Assembly: GCF_000346465.2 (NCBI RefSeq)
Contig: NC_034009.1
Location: 15,100,013-15,164,012 of the forward strand
Length of the DNA stretch: 64,000 nucleotides
Source of the DNA: Prunus persica
Lineage: Eukaryota; Streptophyta; Magnoliopsida; Rosales; Rosaceae
Direction of reading: 5' to 3'
The notes beneath the pieces were generated by a model. The model had not been told where the DNA came from, ran no database searches, and was given only the letters and a program-made list of their open reading frames with translations. The position numbers and the translations under genes were made by a program. How positions within the stretch are numbered: position 1 is the first letter of the stretch; every line of letters begins with the position of its first letter. This document shows, piece by piece, positions 1-11,695 of the stretch.

Positions 1-355
1 GGGATAAAGAGGATGAGAGGAAATAATGGCAAGATGACAAAACAAAATATCCTACATGTCTGATCATGATTGAATAAAGATGGGGAAAGATAAGATAATC
101 CAATAAAGTGAAATGAACAAAGATAAACCATGGTTTAGAACATGATTGAAACAAGACAACAGAATATGGAAAAGGGTTCAGAAAATAATTGAAGAATACA
201 AATGGAGGTGAGCATGGGTTATTGCAAGTGGATAAAGGAATCCAATGAAGTAAAAGAAAAGGTATTAAAAAATAAAATAAAAACCCACTTGTTTTTACTT
301 TCAAAGTCTATGAAATAAAATGTTGTTGTCCTTATTTTTATTTTTAAGTGACATC
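1..355. other. AT-rich DNA left of the first LTR element
   Basis: No gene, RNA or repeat structure is visible here. The stretch is purine-rich and ends in ACATC, which is the left target-site copy of the LTR element that follows. Confidence 0.5.
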
Positions 356-803
356 TGTTGTAAAATAACTGGGATATGTGCGAATATTGAGCTGCACGTA
401 AAGTAGATGAGACACAGTATTTAACGAGGTTCGGCTATGCCTACGTCCTCGGAGAGCAGCAGTAGTAACTTTTCCACTATGTAAAATAATAGGGCTACAA
501 CTTTAGTGTTTACAATATGTATGGCTCACTCAATTTTCTCTCTTGGAGAATTTCTCTCTTGCTCTCTTTCCTCTCAACTCACTCACCCTCTTTCTTCCTT
601 CTCTTCCTCTTCTCTATGCTCACACTTCTCTTGATGGAGGTATCTATTTATAGGCCTAAGACATTGGTGGTTCACCTCACAATATAATTGGTAGACAACA
701 TCATTAATATTCTTCAATCAATTGGGTAGTGGTTTGGTTTGGTGGGTGTGAGTTGGCTATGTGGGCTTCACTTATTCTTCTTTACTTATTCTTCTTTACA
801 ACA
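356..803 (-). repeat. 3' LTR (in element orientation) of the young LTR element
   Basis: This copy matches 5985-6418 closely. It contains a 14-bp direct duplication near its right edge (TTATTCTTCTTTAC repeated) that the other copy lacks. Read on the minus strand, a TATAAATAG box lies at about 643-653, as expected for an LTR promoter on that strand. Confidence 0.88.
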
Positions 804-812
804 CTCCCCCTT
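804..812 (-). other. Polypurine tract of the young LTR element
   Basis: On the minus strand this reads AAGGGGGAG and directly abuts the LTR start TGTTGTAAAG. That is the position and composition expected for plus-strand DNA priming. It fixes the minus orientation of the element. Confidence 0.75.
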
Positions 813-2229
813 GGAGACCACATGTCCCTAGATTGGTTGCCTCATTAAAACCTTGCTTGGAGAAAACCCAGTGAGGTAGAAAATTGATGGAAGGAAGAAA
901 ATTACAGTAATCAGTGCAGCATAGTTCTGGATGCTCCCCCTGATGAATATCTCCCCCTAATATCTTCATGATTATCTTTTGGAGCGAAAATCTTTTGGAG
1001 TGAGTGGAGGATGTAGCCATCAACTATTCATATAGTTGAGTGAGTAAATATATTTCTAGTGAACTATCTCTATGTAAATCATAGAAATTTCCAGAGTCCG
1101 CGTTTTCAACAAAATCAGGGCTATTTGTAAGTTTACTCGAAAAGCATATGCCCGTATATGGTGTTATGCGGATATAGCACCAAGTGTGCCTTGCATCATC
1201 CCAAAATGATGGCGATGGAGTTGAACTCTATCTGGAATATACAATGTCCGGTCTAATATACGTCCGGAAAATTATTTAAGTGCCCAACGGATAATCCACA
1301 CAAAAATGCTTCAATACTTTCTTAGCAAAAATCTCATTGGCATAACGCTCGATTTTCAGGTTGAGACAAATATTACATGAATTCTGCAGAAGCTTTAATG
1401 TGTTACAAACACATTATAATCAATGTACTCACTGAGGTAATTTATGCATATTAATATTGAGTACAGATTTTGTGCTTCAAGCATATGTCCTTTAGGGACT
1501 TGCTTTATGCAATGTCAATCCTCTCAACGGATTTTGTTTAAAAGGGATTAAACTTTATGACACATTATATAGCTTTAATCCAGCTATTTATACATCTTTA
1601 GGAAATCGCTTCTGGCGATATGCTCCGTGCATTTAATAACCCTTAAAGATAATATGTTGGTCTCCGTAATTGTGCAGTAAGGGGGCACAATTGAATCTGT
1701 AAATATGGAAAAAACCCAACATTCCTTGTTTCTGCCAGAAACATTGTGTCATACAAAGTAGGTATATTCTCTTTTATTCCGAACACCCAAGTATAAGTTT
1801 TAGTATTAACATCTTTTGGGGTTCGTACTGTGGGTTTGTTCTTTCACGTTCATTCTCATCTATAATGGAATTACCTCATTCCATTTTGGCCAATGATATT
1901 GTCGACATTTAATAATTGAACGTGGTTCCAATTAACACAGCCCATTGATGATTTGAGTAGCTACTCTAAAATCAAAAATTGTCATTCATCAATTCATGAT
2001 CTCACCATTCTCATTTGCATGCGCATGCATCAATTATAAGCATTTCTTTGCTTTTGGGTACCCAAGCCACTTCATGGGGCTTTTATTATGTGAGAATGTG
2101 GATTATAACCTCCAATGGAGCGTTATTTTACAGTAGGGCGTGGATAATCTCTATTTAGGGAGTTGGAACATTTAGAACCCATATATCTGTCATGCTGCAG
2201 GCATGCCACAGATTAATACATACATGTCA

Positions 2230-2430
2230 ATTAATTTCTGGGACTTTAACCCATACAATTTGCTACGCATTAGGCGAGCACAATATCAATATTGACATGT
2301 CAAAGGATTGTCCTTTCGGGACTTCAATCCACATCATTTGCTACGCAACAGGCGTGCATCATATTGATCACTGCTATACCCATATTCTGTTCTTATGGGA
2401 CTTTAATCTGTGCAGTGTATTATCAATGTA
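2230..2430. repeat. Diverged direct repeats in the internal region
   Basis: A block containing GGGACTTTAA-type, CATTTGCTACGCA-type and GGCGTGCA-type motifs recurs two to three times with substitutions. Related GGAACTTCTGG-type motifs recur at 4200-4960. The reading frames are closed, so this is not a protein repeat. It is probably internal amplification within the non-autonomous element. Confidence 0.45.
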
Positions 2431-2854
2431 TCCAACTTACAATCTGTAAAATTTGCGTTAATAATTTATGGATACATACAAGCCATTCTTTTGTAACGGA
2501 CTTATCTCCCCATTTGGTTACCTTTCAAGATAAAATATCAAATAAGTATATAAGCATAAAACAATACAAGTATTGCTTACATCCTTAGGTGGGAGAAACT
2601 TTTCTCAAGTATCATTCAAGCTCGTATCGGCCCAGTAAATATAATGTAGCGCTTGATGATCTAGTTATATCCTGCAAGAGCAAAAATCACAACTCTTTTG
2701 CCTCTGTCAAAACAAATAACCCTCAGAGTTAGGATCACTTCATGGACTCTTTCTTCAGATGTTCATTCTAAAGAAATAAAGTCTCTTATGAACAGAGAGT
2801 TACAAAAAGAGAAAAAATGCAAAAAAAATGTGATATTGATTGCAAGGTAAGGTA

Positions 2855-2938
2855 AGCAATCAGGGAAGGAAGCTGGTGGGAGCAGACAACAAGCTCAGCA
2901 ATCAAGGAAGGAAGCTGGTGGGAGCAAACAACAAGCTC
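2855..2938. repeat. 42-bp tandem duplication
   Basis: Two adjacent copies begin AGCAATCAGGGAAGGAAGCT and AGCAATCAAGGAAGGAAGCT, with a period of 42 bp and only a few differences. They look like a recent slippage or unequal-exchange duplication inside the internal region of the LTR element. Confidence 0.85.
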
Positions 2939-3456
2939 CCTAAATGGATGATCAGAGATAGTCTTGCTTCTCGGGCATATTGAGTGCTCACTGATAAGAA
3001 AAATAAGTAGATATCGCATCACTAGGTATGGAGAAAACTGGATGTCTTCTGCAAAGAAAATTTCGTTAGTAACACATTTATACACAAATAAGAGGAATAG
3101 GTAGAACCGGTGAATTTCAAATTAACCATAGGAAAATTGCGAGATTCTCGGGGCACTTTTGAAAAAGTAGCTCCGTGAAATCCACAAAGCAAGATCGGCT
3201 TTGATGAAAATAATACTTGAAAACACCGAAAGTGCCGACAAACATTAATGGAGGCCGCGTGAAGTTTTGGAATCTGAAAAAGAAAAATAGAATATGGGGA
3301 TCTGAGATAATATTGGGATCCTGAAAACTGTAGCCATATTTCCTCCTATAGATATTGCCTTTGCAAGACTTGATTGGAGCAACTGCGTTTCAACTCAACT
3401 TCCTTCATTTTCTGAAACTTTAGTTTTTCTAAGACTTTCTTCGAAACCTTCTTAAA

Positions 3457-4008
3457 ATGGCTTCCTCTTCTTCCTGCCCAAATTATTTCAATTTAAATGA
3501 TGCTCCCACAACTACCAATGATGCCAAAGTTTGGCGTCCATTCTTTGTATCCCAAAATCGTCATCTCACAGTTAATGATTCTGTGATGATGAATGATGCT
3601 ACTGCTGTCATAGTAGCTAGGAATTTCATTATTCCAATGGATGAAATGTTGTTGACATGGAGATCTGAGGAAGAGGCTATTGATGACTCAATGGCTTTTA
3701 GCATTCAGAGTGCTGCTTCTGTTTCTAACATGGCTGATCGTTTGCGTGCTAGAGCAAACGAGGTTGAGAGGCTAACAGCTGAAAATTCGTCTTTTCAAAG
3801 AATGCTTCATGAGTCTCAACAGGAGGTTGAGAAACTTAAAGGAGAGAATAATGCCTTGTTGAAACTGGTGAGTTCGTACTCTGTTGATACACTGAGAAGG
3901 CTAGACATGCTGCAGGTCTCCAATGAAAGAATTTTGGGAGACCACGAGAGGCTCATGGCTAAGCTTAAGAGGCGTCGTCCTCTTCCTTTAGAGGCTTCCA
4001 GAACATAA
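3457..4008 (+). CDS. Antisense coiled-coil ORF inside the non-autonomous LTR element
   Basis: An intact 183-residue ORF starts at an ATG in good plant context (AAAATGGCT) and lies on the strand opposite to the element's PBS/PPT polarity. Residues 1-60 are low in recognisable structure (Ser-rich start, then a FNLNDAPTTTNDAKVWRP segment). Residues about 85-170 have heptad-like spacing of Leu, Met and Val with many Glu, Lys and Arg, as expected for a coiled coil, and the C-terminus is basic (LKRRR). It has no enzyme motif or signal peptide. From memory it resembles hypothetical proteins repeated many times in Rosaceae genomes; this is unverified. A TATA-like CTATAGATA lies about 110 bp upstream. 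The role is unknown. It may be an element accessory protein or a captured host fragment. Confidence 0.6.
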   Translation: MASSSSCPNYFNLNDAPTTTNDAKVWRPFFVSQNRHLTVNDSVMMNDATAVIVARNFIIPMDEMLLTWRSEEEAIDDSMAFSIQSAASVSNMADRLRARANEVERLTAENSSFQRMLHESQQEVEKLKGENNALLKLVSSYSVDTLRRLDMLQVSNERILGDHERLMAKLKRRRPLPLEASRT

Positions 4009-4989
4009 TGTATTTTTATAGATTTTACAAGGCCTGCACCTTCATTGCAGGTGGAAAAAATCTATCTGTTGTATGTTCCTGTAATAATAATTGTGCACAT
4101 TCTTAAACTTGCACCTGTGGTTTTTTACGTCTTTTCAAAATGACGGTTTGGAACCTTGTGCCTTATAGGTTCAAATAACCACATTGACTCTCCCAAATTT
4201 CATATTTCAACGTATGGGAGTCCGGAACTTTTGGCCTGGGCTAAACACAAAACTCAGAATTTATTCGCCCTTTTTCTAATGAACATGAAATATGAATTGA
4301 GTAAAAGCCACGATAATATCGCAATATATTTGGGTTCATGAGCTTCCGGCCCAGATATAACAAAATATGTGGGGAGCCTCAATTCATCATTCTCTTATGC
4401 CAAAGAAATATGTGGCGTACCACAATTTGCAATAATACCTCAAGGGTTGTTCATTTAATTGTTGGAACTTCAGGTTCTCAACACTGTTAGATTTTGAACC
4501 TCAAGCCAAAATCACATATTCTCATGGTATGGACATTTTTACAATTTTCTGTACATATTTCTGGACTTCAAGCCCTTACATAATTGTCTATATCTTGAGG
4601 AACTTCTGGCATATCATTTAATTGCTCATCCATGAGTTTAAGAAACTGCAAGTTCCCTTTTGAATAGTGATAGTTTACCCAAAATGCATACATCACTATT
4701 CATGTATACGACACTATTCATGTGTACAGTACATTTGCCAATACAATTATTTTCATGTGTATGGCACTATTAACCAATACGGTACTGGTACATTATTAAG
4801 GAACCCCAGGTCCTTATTTACATGTCAGGGATCAAGGACCCTCAAGTCCAATCACATGTTTACAAATATAGTACCGGAGAGACTGCCAGCTCTCATATTA
4901 ACATCATCATCAAAGATCTTCAAGTCCTGATGTAATTGTATGATGAGGATCAAGGAACTTCTGGTCCTGATCTGCTTACTGTAAAAACT

Positions 4990-5500
4990 CATCATACAGC
5001 ACAATTAATCCATAAAATAAATTGCTGATAAATAAATTACTGGTATGGACGATAAACCCGCACCATACTTTAAATAAATGTAAATGTGCGGTAAAATAAA
5101 TTCATAAATTAAATTGCTTACTGTATGGACGTTAATCCCACACCATACCTTAAATAAAATTAAATGGGCGGTAAAGTAAATTCATAAAGTATGAGGGTTA
5201 ATTCCACATCATACTTTTAAGTAAAAGTAAATTTGCGATAAAGTAAACATGCTTGTATGGGCACTAATTCTGCTCCATACATTTAAATAAAAGTAAATGT
5301 GCAGTAAAGTAAATTCATAAAGTATGAGGGTTAATTCCACATCATACTTTAATAAAGTAAATGTGCTTGTATGGGCACTAATTCTGCTCCATACATTTAA
5401 ATAAAAGTAAAGGTATGAACGATAAACCCGCACCACCCTTTTAAATAGATACTGTTGTATGGGTAATAAACCTACACCATACAGTAAATAAAATAAATGT
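4990..5500. repeat. Cluster of diverged short repeats (CATACTTTAAATAAA type)
   Basis: Modules of roughly 70-80 bp recur about six times with variation. Each contains a CCATAC or TCATAC box, a TTTAAATAAAAGTAAA box and a GTGCAGTAAAG or GTGCGGTAAA box. The array lies near the PBS end of the element's internal region and has no open frame. It could be a regulatory or packaging-related region, but that is speculation. Confidence 0.6.
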
Positions 5501-5970
5501 GGGAATAAAAACCACCACTAAAAATATAAAAAGTGAAACCGTCCGTTAAAGCTAATAATAAAATTACTATATATATATATATGAATATAATATATTAGTA
5601 TGGTCAGAAGACCTTAGGCAATAATTCTAAAAGTTGCAGGAAGCTTTCCAACCCCTTTTTTTTTTTTTTTTCGTTGGAATCTTATTAACACCATGATTCA
5701 TTAGTTTGAAAGCTAGACAAATTATGTTGGCTTTTCTTCTTTTCACTTGCAAACTTCACTAGCTTTGGATGTTAGTATGAGTATTAAATTGTGTAGAGAA
5801 ATAATAAAATAATAGAAAAAGTAAGAGGCAGGGAGCTTATCCTTCTAGTTGGTTTGCTCGTATATCTCTCTAGCAGACCACAGCTCCTCTACTACTTTTC
5901 TTCCTTACATCAACATAATGGTTAGTAGTATAGATAATAGTACAACACAAAAATTATACCTGAGAGCTTC

Positions 5971-5984
5971 TCGTGCTGATAACG
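5971..5984 (-). other. Putative primer-binding site of the young LTR element
   Basis: On the minus strand this reads CGTTATCAGCACGA immediately after the LTR end. That places it where a tRNA primer would anneal. It is not the usual TGGTATCAGAGC initiator-Met site; a CGTTATCAGCACG type is one I recall from other plant LTR elements. Confidence 0.6.
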
Positions 5985-6418
5985 TGCTGTAAAATAACTG
6001 GGATATGTGCGAATATTGAGTTGCACGTAAAGTAGATGAGACACAGTATTTAACGAGGTTCGGCTATGCCTACGTCCCCGGAGAGCAGCAGTAGTAACTT
6101 TTCCACTATGTAAAATAATAGGGCTACAACTTTAGTGTTTACAATATGTATGGCTCACTCAATTTTCTCTCTTGGAGAATTTCTCTCTTGCTCTCTTTCC
6201 TCTCAACTCATTCACCCTCTTTCTTCCTTCTCTTCCTCTTCTCTATGCTCACACTTCTCTTGATGGAGGTATCTATTTATAGGCCTAAGACATTGGTGGT
6301 TCACCTCACAATATAATTGGTAGACAACATCATTAATATTCTTCAATCAATTGGGTAGTGGTTTGGTTTGGTGGGTGTGAGTTGGCTATGTGGGCTTCAC
6401 CTATTCTTCTTTACAACA
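5985..6418 (-). repeat. 5' LTR (in element orientation) of the young LTR element
   Basis: This 434-bp copy differs from 356-803 by about five substitutions and by lacking the 14-bp duplication. A minus-strand TATAAATAG box is present at about 6268-6282. The flanking AAATC on the right pairs with ACATC at 351-355. Confidence 0.88.
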
Positions 6419-8746
6419 AAATCATAAAATGTTTTGGAATTTGGAATTTTTTAAGTTAAAATGTTCAGAAAATTAAATCACGAATGTTGAAACAAAAATA
6501 ATGTTAAGAGAAATTAACGAAAAAAAATTTGGGGTTAACCATTCTTAAACAATTTTAAAAATTGCGGACTCAAATTATGAGTCTGCATGGCTAGAGAAAA
6601 AAAATAGTTTGAGTCTCGGCAATACATGAATAGTTATTTTTTGGAGGGTGAAAATTTGAGTTTAGCCCTAACATGATTGGAGATGGTCTTAGAGCATATA
6701 CAATCATGCTCTCTATTTTTTAGTTAAAATTTAGTTTAAAACATAAAAAAGTTAATTTTTAATTCAATATAATTGGTCCATTTCTATTTAAAAAAATAGT
6801 TAGCATTCATTAAAACTTTAAAATATGTATGTTCACCCGTTTTAGATTTGTTCCTGTGATTGTAGGGTAAAGTTCCCCATTGTCTTGAAAACCATTTGTG
6901 GTCAACAAGTCAACTTTCTTTCATGTATGAGCGTGTCACTGCTAGCAATAAAAATCTTAGCAGACTTCTTTAAAAATGGATAATTTGCGCCCCAAGTTAC
7001 TGATTTCTAAACAAGCGATTGTGAATTTATGTGAGGAATATCTCCTAAGTAAGTTCTTTTCTTGCCTCAGACTGGTGATAACTTCACAATTTTTCACAAT
7101 ACAAGACTGATAGTTCTAGCCAGAATGAATGATAAGAAAGTGAACTGTTTTCAAGCAGAACTGCCTTTACAAAGCTCAAAAGGAAAGACCAACTCTAAAA
7201 AAAATAAGAAGAGCGTTGGACTTCAATTTCTGTCTGGATAGATGTTTCTGATCTGGGTTGGACTAGGTATGTATGTGCTGGATTAGACTATCAACAAATT
7301 CAACTATCCAGCTTCAGTTGTAAATCGATACCAACGTTCGAGTTTGGCAAAGCTTTAATCTTTCAAGCCCTGGAAGCCTTTTTGAACGGGCAAAAGTGGC
7401 TGGATTTGATGATTACTGAGCTGGAACTGCACTATAGTACCTGTTCTGCTTGATCAGGGCTCTCCATAAATTTGTTGAGGTTTTCATATTTGTAAAAATC
7501 CGGACTCTGCTTGATTTGGGCTATGCTGAACCAAATTTGTAACGAAAGAAATCACACTTTATATGACTATTTCTCTGAACGAACAAAAATTAGAGATTCT
7601 GAATTAATAGCTGACTTATTTCTTGTGGCTCAATGAGCTTTGGTTGCTTTAGTGTTTCGAAGGCTTTTGAGATCAAGTGATCATTTTGAGTTTTTGTTTT
7701 TTGATTGGTTTTTTGGCTATCCTTTGATTTGTTCACCTCCTCTCATATTTATAGAAAATGCTGGAGTGGTATCTCCTATATTTTTAATAATGGGCGGCAG
7801 ATTTTCTAAAAGCAAGATCTTTTATTTTTAAATGTCAAGAAAAATGGGATTTTTATCTACTCTGTCAAAGAGCTATCAACAGTCAGTTCTTATGGTTATT
7901 ACTTCTCTATTTTTTGAAAGAAAACCTATTCCTTTTTAACTTTTAACTGCTTTTTATAAGAGTTCAATCTGCCGTGATGGTTAGTTTGCTTTTCCTGATG
8001 AACAACTCCCTGCTCCATACTTATCTCTTTAGAAAATGTAGTCGGCTTATCCCTTGAAAATGATTCCTGTTTCGATGCAGAATTTCTTTTGTATATAGAA
8101 TGGGATTTTGATCTTCTTTCTTGACTGTAAAGACTGGAGAAATCTTCATGTTAAGACCTGCCTTCATTAATTCCCTATCCACTCTCTTGTGATAGTTGAA
8201 ATTGTTGACTTTTCAAAGTCAGTTAGTCACGTGGGTTTTCTGAGAATAGACTTTCCAAAAAGAATCTGCTGACTTGCACTTTTGGGTTTGAGATCAAATT
8301 GTGAGATTTTATAGAAAAATCTGGCTGGGCTTCTTTGTGATCCAAGGCTGAGTGCATCAATTTTGAATTGCCCAAAGTGGTAATTTTGACCTTTTTTCAC
8401 GCTTGGATAGAGAAGTGGCAGTTTTGATAAAACTGATTTGGGTTTCTTCAATTTTGAGCTATTCTCTATTTTCACTCAATCATGCCAAGCCCATCTTGAG
8501 TTTTGGGACTGTGGATTGAGCAAATCACATGCACTGGGCCTTCTTCCAATCTTGGGTCTATTTGGTAGCCTAAAAAATCTGACTTGGGCTTGGGCTCTCT
8601 TGATTTTGGGCACTTGATTTCAATCAAACGAAAAGTCCAAACTGCTTGGATCCTGAAATTGCTTTGTCGTTCTGGGCCTCCAGCGTTGGGCTAGGCGAGC
8701 AGAATTTTGGCCCAAACAATGTATAAAAAAATGCAACATTAAATTA
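6419..8746. other. Intergenic DNA without a recognisable gene
   Basis: The DNA is AT-rich, with no ORF carrying recognisable motifs on either strand. The short ORFs at 7640-7831 and 8227-8475 have no family signature. Around 6685-6720 the motif TTAGAGCATATACAATCATG resembles a decayed MITE end of the GAGCATCTCCAAT type. Confidence 0.5.
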
Positions 8747-8910
8747 TAGGGAGCTACTAGGAGTCATTTCACTATCCTCCTATTTATGAGCTCCTAGAGG
8801 TCTCCCTATTTAAAGGAGGTGGACAGGGAGCACGATTGGAGTTGTATTTTTTCAATTCCTCTCTAAAATTTCTAAGAAAGTGATTTAGGGGAACCCATAA
8901 GGTGCTCCCT
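8747..8910. repeat. Two adjacent imperfect hairpins
   Basis: TAGGGAGCTACTAGGAG at 8747 pairs imperfectly with CTCCTAGAGGTCTCCCTA ending at 8808. A second pair, AGGGAGCAC near 8826 and GTGCTCCCT near 8902-8910, follows directly. The two stems share the AGGGAGC core, so this may be a small fold-back element or its remnant. No clear target duplication is visible. Confidence 0.5.
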
Positions 8911-9892
8911 AGTATGTGAACATGACAAGAATAATGGATAATATAGAACTCCACCTTGACGTTTCTTGATCGTGGATGATATATATTAAAACGTGAATCC
9001 ATAAGGTGCATGTTACGCAACATATTCTCCATGAAGCTAACTTTGTGACAGATGCATTGGCAGCTATAGAGCATTACCAACTACTTGCTTGTCTATATTT
9101 TCAAATTCAGTGACTTAATGTAAGATTTTGTACGATCTTAGGGATTCGTTGTGATTCTTTTTTGTGTATGTTTCTTTTGTTTTTTGTTTTTAAAATTAAA
9201 AATACTGCTGTCTGATTTAGATATGTTTCAATTGTCAAAATTTAGACAATAGCTAGTGCGTACAAATTAAAGAATCGCATCTAAGCTTTTTATTATATAT
9301 ATATTTTTCTCAAATACATTTAAGAATTCATTTCGAAGCAAATGGGGGTTCTCATTCTTCAGGATCACTTAGCATAAATGGCAATTGACATTTTGAACCA
9401 AATGAATTCGCTTACGTGATGCTGCCGATGATCCCCATATACTTTTTTTCTTGAGCAGCCTTGACATGCATTAGAATTTAGAATTTAGATCGATAAATGC
9501 CCAAAAGTATATGCAATAATTAATTAAGAGCATCTGCAATGGCTAGGATCAATGCAATTTTATTGCATGAAATTGAACTAAAATAGTAAAATTTCACTTG
9601 CAATAGTGTGATGAACCCTCTATTGTGGCCAACTATGGGACCCACATGCTAATAAAAAATACAACAATTAATGCATTATGTTGTTAAGAGCATCCACAAT
9701 GGTTGTTCAATAGTTCAATGCAATAGAAAAAATACATAAATTAATATATATATTTCAAATATATTTAAAAATTGTCCCTTTTTAAAGATCTCTTTGAGAA
9801 TATTTCAGTGGCACAACTTTTTACTGTTATTAAATGTATCCCTTTCGTTTTATTTGAGTGTGTAAAAAAAAATATAAGTAAATATAACTGGG
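8911..9892. other. AT-rich intergenic DNA with two MITE-end motifs
   Basis: TTAAGAGCATCTGCAATGG at about 9523 and TTAAGAGCATCCACAATGG at about 9684 occur in the same orientation, 161 bp apart. TTAAGAGCATCYNCAATGG is the familiar end sequence of plant PIF/Harbinger-type MITEs with TTA target duplications. No matching inverted ends are visible, so these are probably truncated copies. Nothing else is recognisable here. Confidence 0.4.
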
Positions 9893-10140
9893 GAGATTCA
9901 CTATTATACCCAATATAGGAGCAAAAATTATTATTATTATTTTTTAAAACCCTATATGAAATAGACTTTAGAAATACATCCAAAGCCTATTTACAACATA
10001 ACAAAAAGGCTTAACTTCTTTTCAATTACAAAACTGCCATTGATTTCTTAAAACAAACCCAACCCCAAAACCTCATAAAAAAGCCCAAAACACTCAATAG
10101 GGATCAAAGTAATTTAATAATCAAAATTAAATTCAATAGA
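9893..10140 (+). repeat. Dispersed repeat, copy 1
   Basis: This segment is about 80-85 percent identical by eye to 11696-11940 in the same orientation. Shared landmarks include TATGAAATAGACTTTAGAAA, ATTACAAAACTGCCATT and AAATTAAATTCAATAG. It has no coding capacity and no clear termini. The type of element is unknown. Confidence 0.7.
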
Positions 10141-11180
10141 GCCAGCTGTCATTTTTTGGGGTTTGTTTATAAAAATTAAATTGTGTAGGGTTTATCTATA
10201 TTATTAGTGCTAAGAATGGATTTATAGAAATTAAAGGCACAAGGAATGTTAACCGGGTCTAGCCCAATAAAAAAGAGCATTTACTTGCATGCAGACCAGT
10301 GATCTCATCTCAAGTATAAATCCTCATAACACTTTGGTCCGTTGTGTGCAAGTGAGAAATTCTCAATCCCTTATAGTTTAGATTATTACTTGTATTAAAA
10401 AAAAAAAATCAAATAAAAAAATGAAATCACCCATTTGTCCCCCATATCCAAAAAAAAATAGATATTATAGAATCCATGTCTACGCATTTTAGGTAATATC
10501 AATGGTATCATTTTATTTTTTTTCTGTTTTGATTTTGCTTTCCAAGCTGCAAGGGGAATGATGGTTTTTGCGCAGTTGCATCTGGTTCTTTTGGCATAAA
10601 TTTTTGCCCTATATGTGCCAATGAGGTCATGTCACATTTTCAACTGCCGTTCATTGGTTTGGTATCATTTTCCTACCAACAGTAGTTTAGGGAATTCAAT
10701 GTCTTAAAGATACCAAAAGAATATAACACATTGTGAGAATAAAAGGGTACAAGAAAATTCGTGTAGGATTCCTTTCCCATTTTTGTAGCAGCCATGCAAT
10801 GCATTTCTAACATGAAATTAACCACATCTTCTTTCCCATATGCTCCGCGTTGGTGGCAGATGTCTTTCTGCATTTAAGTTATATTTTGAACATGTTTAAT
10901 TGTAGCAGTTGGGTTGTCGATATTGTCTTCAACTTAAACATCACAAATTTTATGTTGATATTTATTTTAAAAAAATCCCAATGAAAAAATATATATATTC
11001 CACTTGATAAACTAAATGTTAGAGAAAAAATTGTATTCGATCTACAAAATTCCTAGCTTCTCAAAATTTGATATATGACAGAAATACCAAGAGCATATGC
11101 ATTGAGTAAGTGTTGGGGTTGTATGGCTTAGTAGAAGGCATAGATGGGGATAAGTATATAATCTCACATCAAAGATGTAT
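10141..11180. other. Intergenic DNA without a recognisable gene
   Basis: The DNA is AT-rich with poly-A tracts. A short minus-strand ORF (10673-10873) has no recognisable motif. I see no RNA gene. Confidence 0.45.
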
Positions 11181-11189
11181 TACAATAAT

Positions 11190-11374
11190 ACAGTCTCGAT
11201 TTCTTAGACTACAGGAGTTCAAGAGATTTGTGGTCACTCACCGTTGGATGTAAATTCAATGGTTCACTTATTCTTGCACTCCTTTTAAGAAACTTTTTTG
11301 AATCGTTAAATTAACATCCAACGATGGGTAACCACAATCTCTTGGACCCCTGTGGTCCAAAAGATCGAGGCTGT
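11190..11374. mobile_element. MITE with long terminal inverted repeats
   Basis: The left end ACAGTCTCGATTTCTTAGAC and the reverse complement of the right end, ACAGCCTCGATCTTTTGGAC, start an imperfect inverted repeat of about 70 bp that covers most of the 185-bp element. The flanks are TACAATAAT at 11181-11189 and again at 11374-11382. Depending on where the end is set, the target duplication is 8 bp (ACAATAAT, hAT-like) or 9 bp (TACAATAAT, Mutator-like). It has no coding capacity. Confidence 0.82.
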
Positions 11375-11695
11375 ACAATAATAAACGACTTAAAAGTAGG
11401 TGATTTGCTATGGCACCAAGGCCTATTTAAGTAATTAAGTTTAAGATAATATCGGTGCAATCTTAGACTTAATAGTAAATCCCAGCGTGTCCGTTACACA
11501 ACAAAAAGAATTGGGAATATTCATGACGTCAGGTTGGTTATTTGTCACTGGGCTCCCAACACTTGTGTCCACACCAATATTGGCCTGTCTGCGTTAGCTA
11601 CAATGAAAACAACTTGTTCCATTTGCCAACTTTCCCAAGCAAATTTCCCACTAGTATCAACCAGGTGGACACCAAAACTCTCTCTGAGTATCCAC

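Larger units (their letters stand above)
356..6418 (-). mobile_element. Young non-autonomous LTR retrotransposon (LARD/TRIM-like)
   Basis: Two direct repeats of 448 and 434 bp (356-803 and 5985-6418) enclose 5.2 kb. Each begins TGYTGTAAA and ends TTTACAACA, an inverted 9-bp terminus. A primer-binding-site-like sequence adjoins the right LTR and a purine tract (in reverse complement) adjoins the left LTR, so the element runs on the minus strand. The flanks are ACATC on the left and AAATC on the right, a probable 5-bp target duplication with one mismatch. I find no gag, protease, integrase or RT motif in any frame, so it must rely on enzymes from another element. The two LTRs differ by about five substitutions plus one 14-bp duplication, so it is the youngest LTR insertion in the window. 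The only substantial ORF is on the opposite strand (3457-4008). Confidence 0.87.

Noticed and set aside
796..1023. 75-codon minus-strand ORF just inside the young LTR element
   Set aside because: It overlaps the polypurine tract and has no motif.
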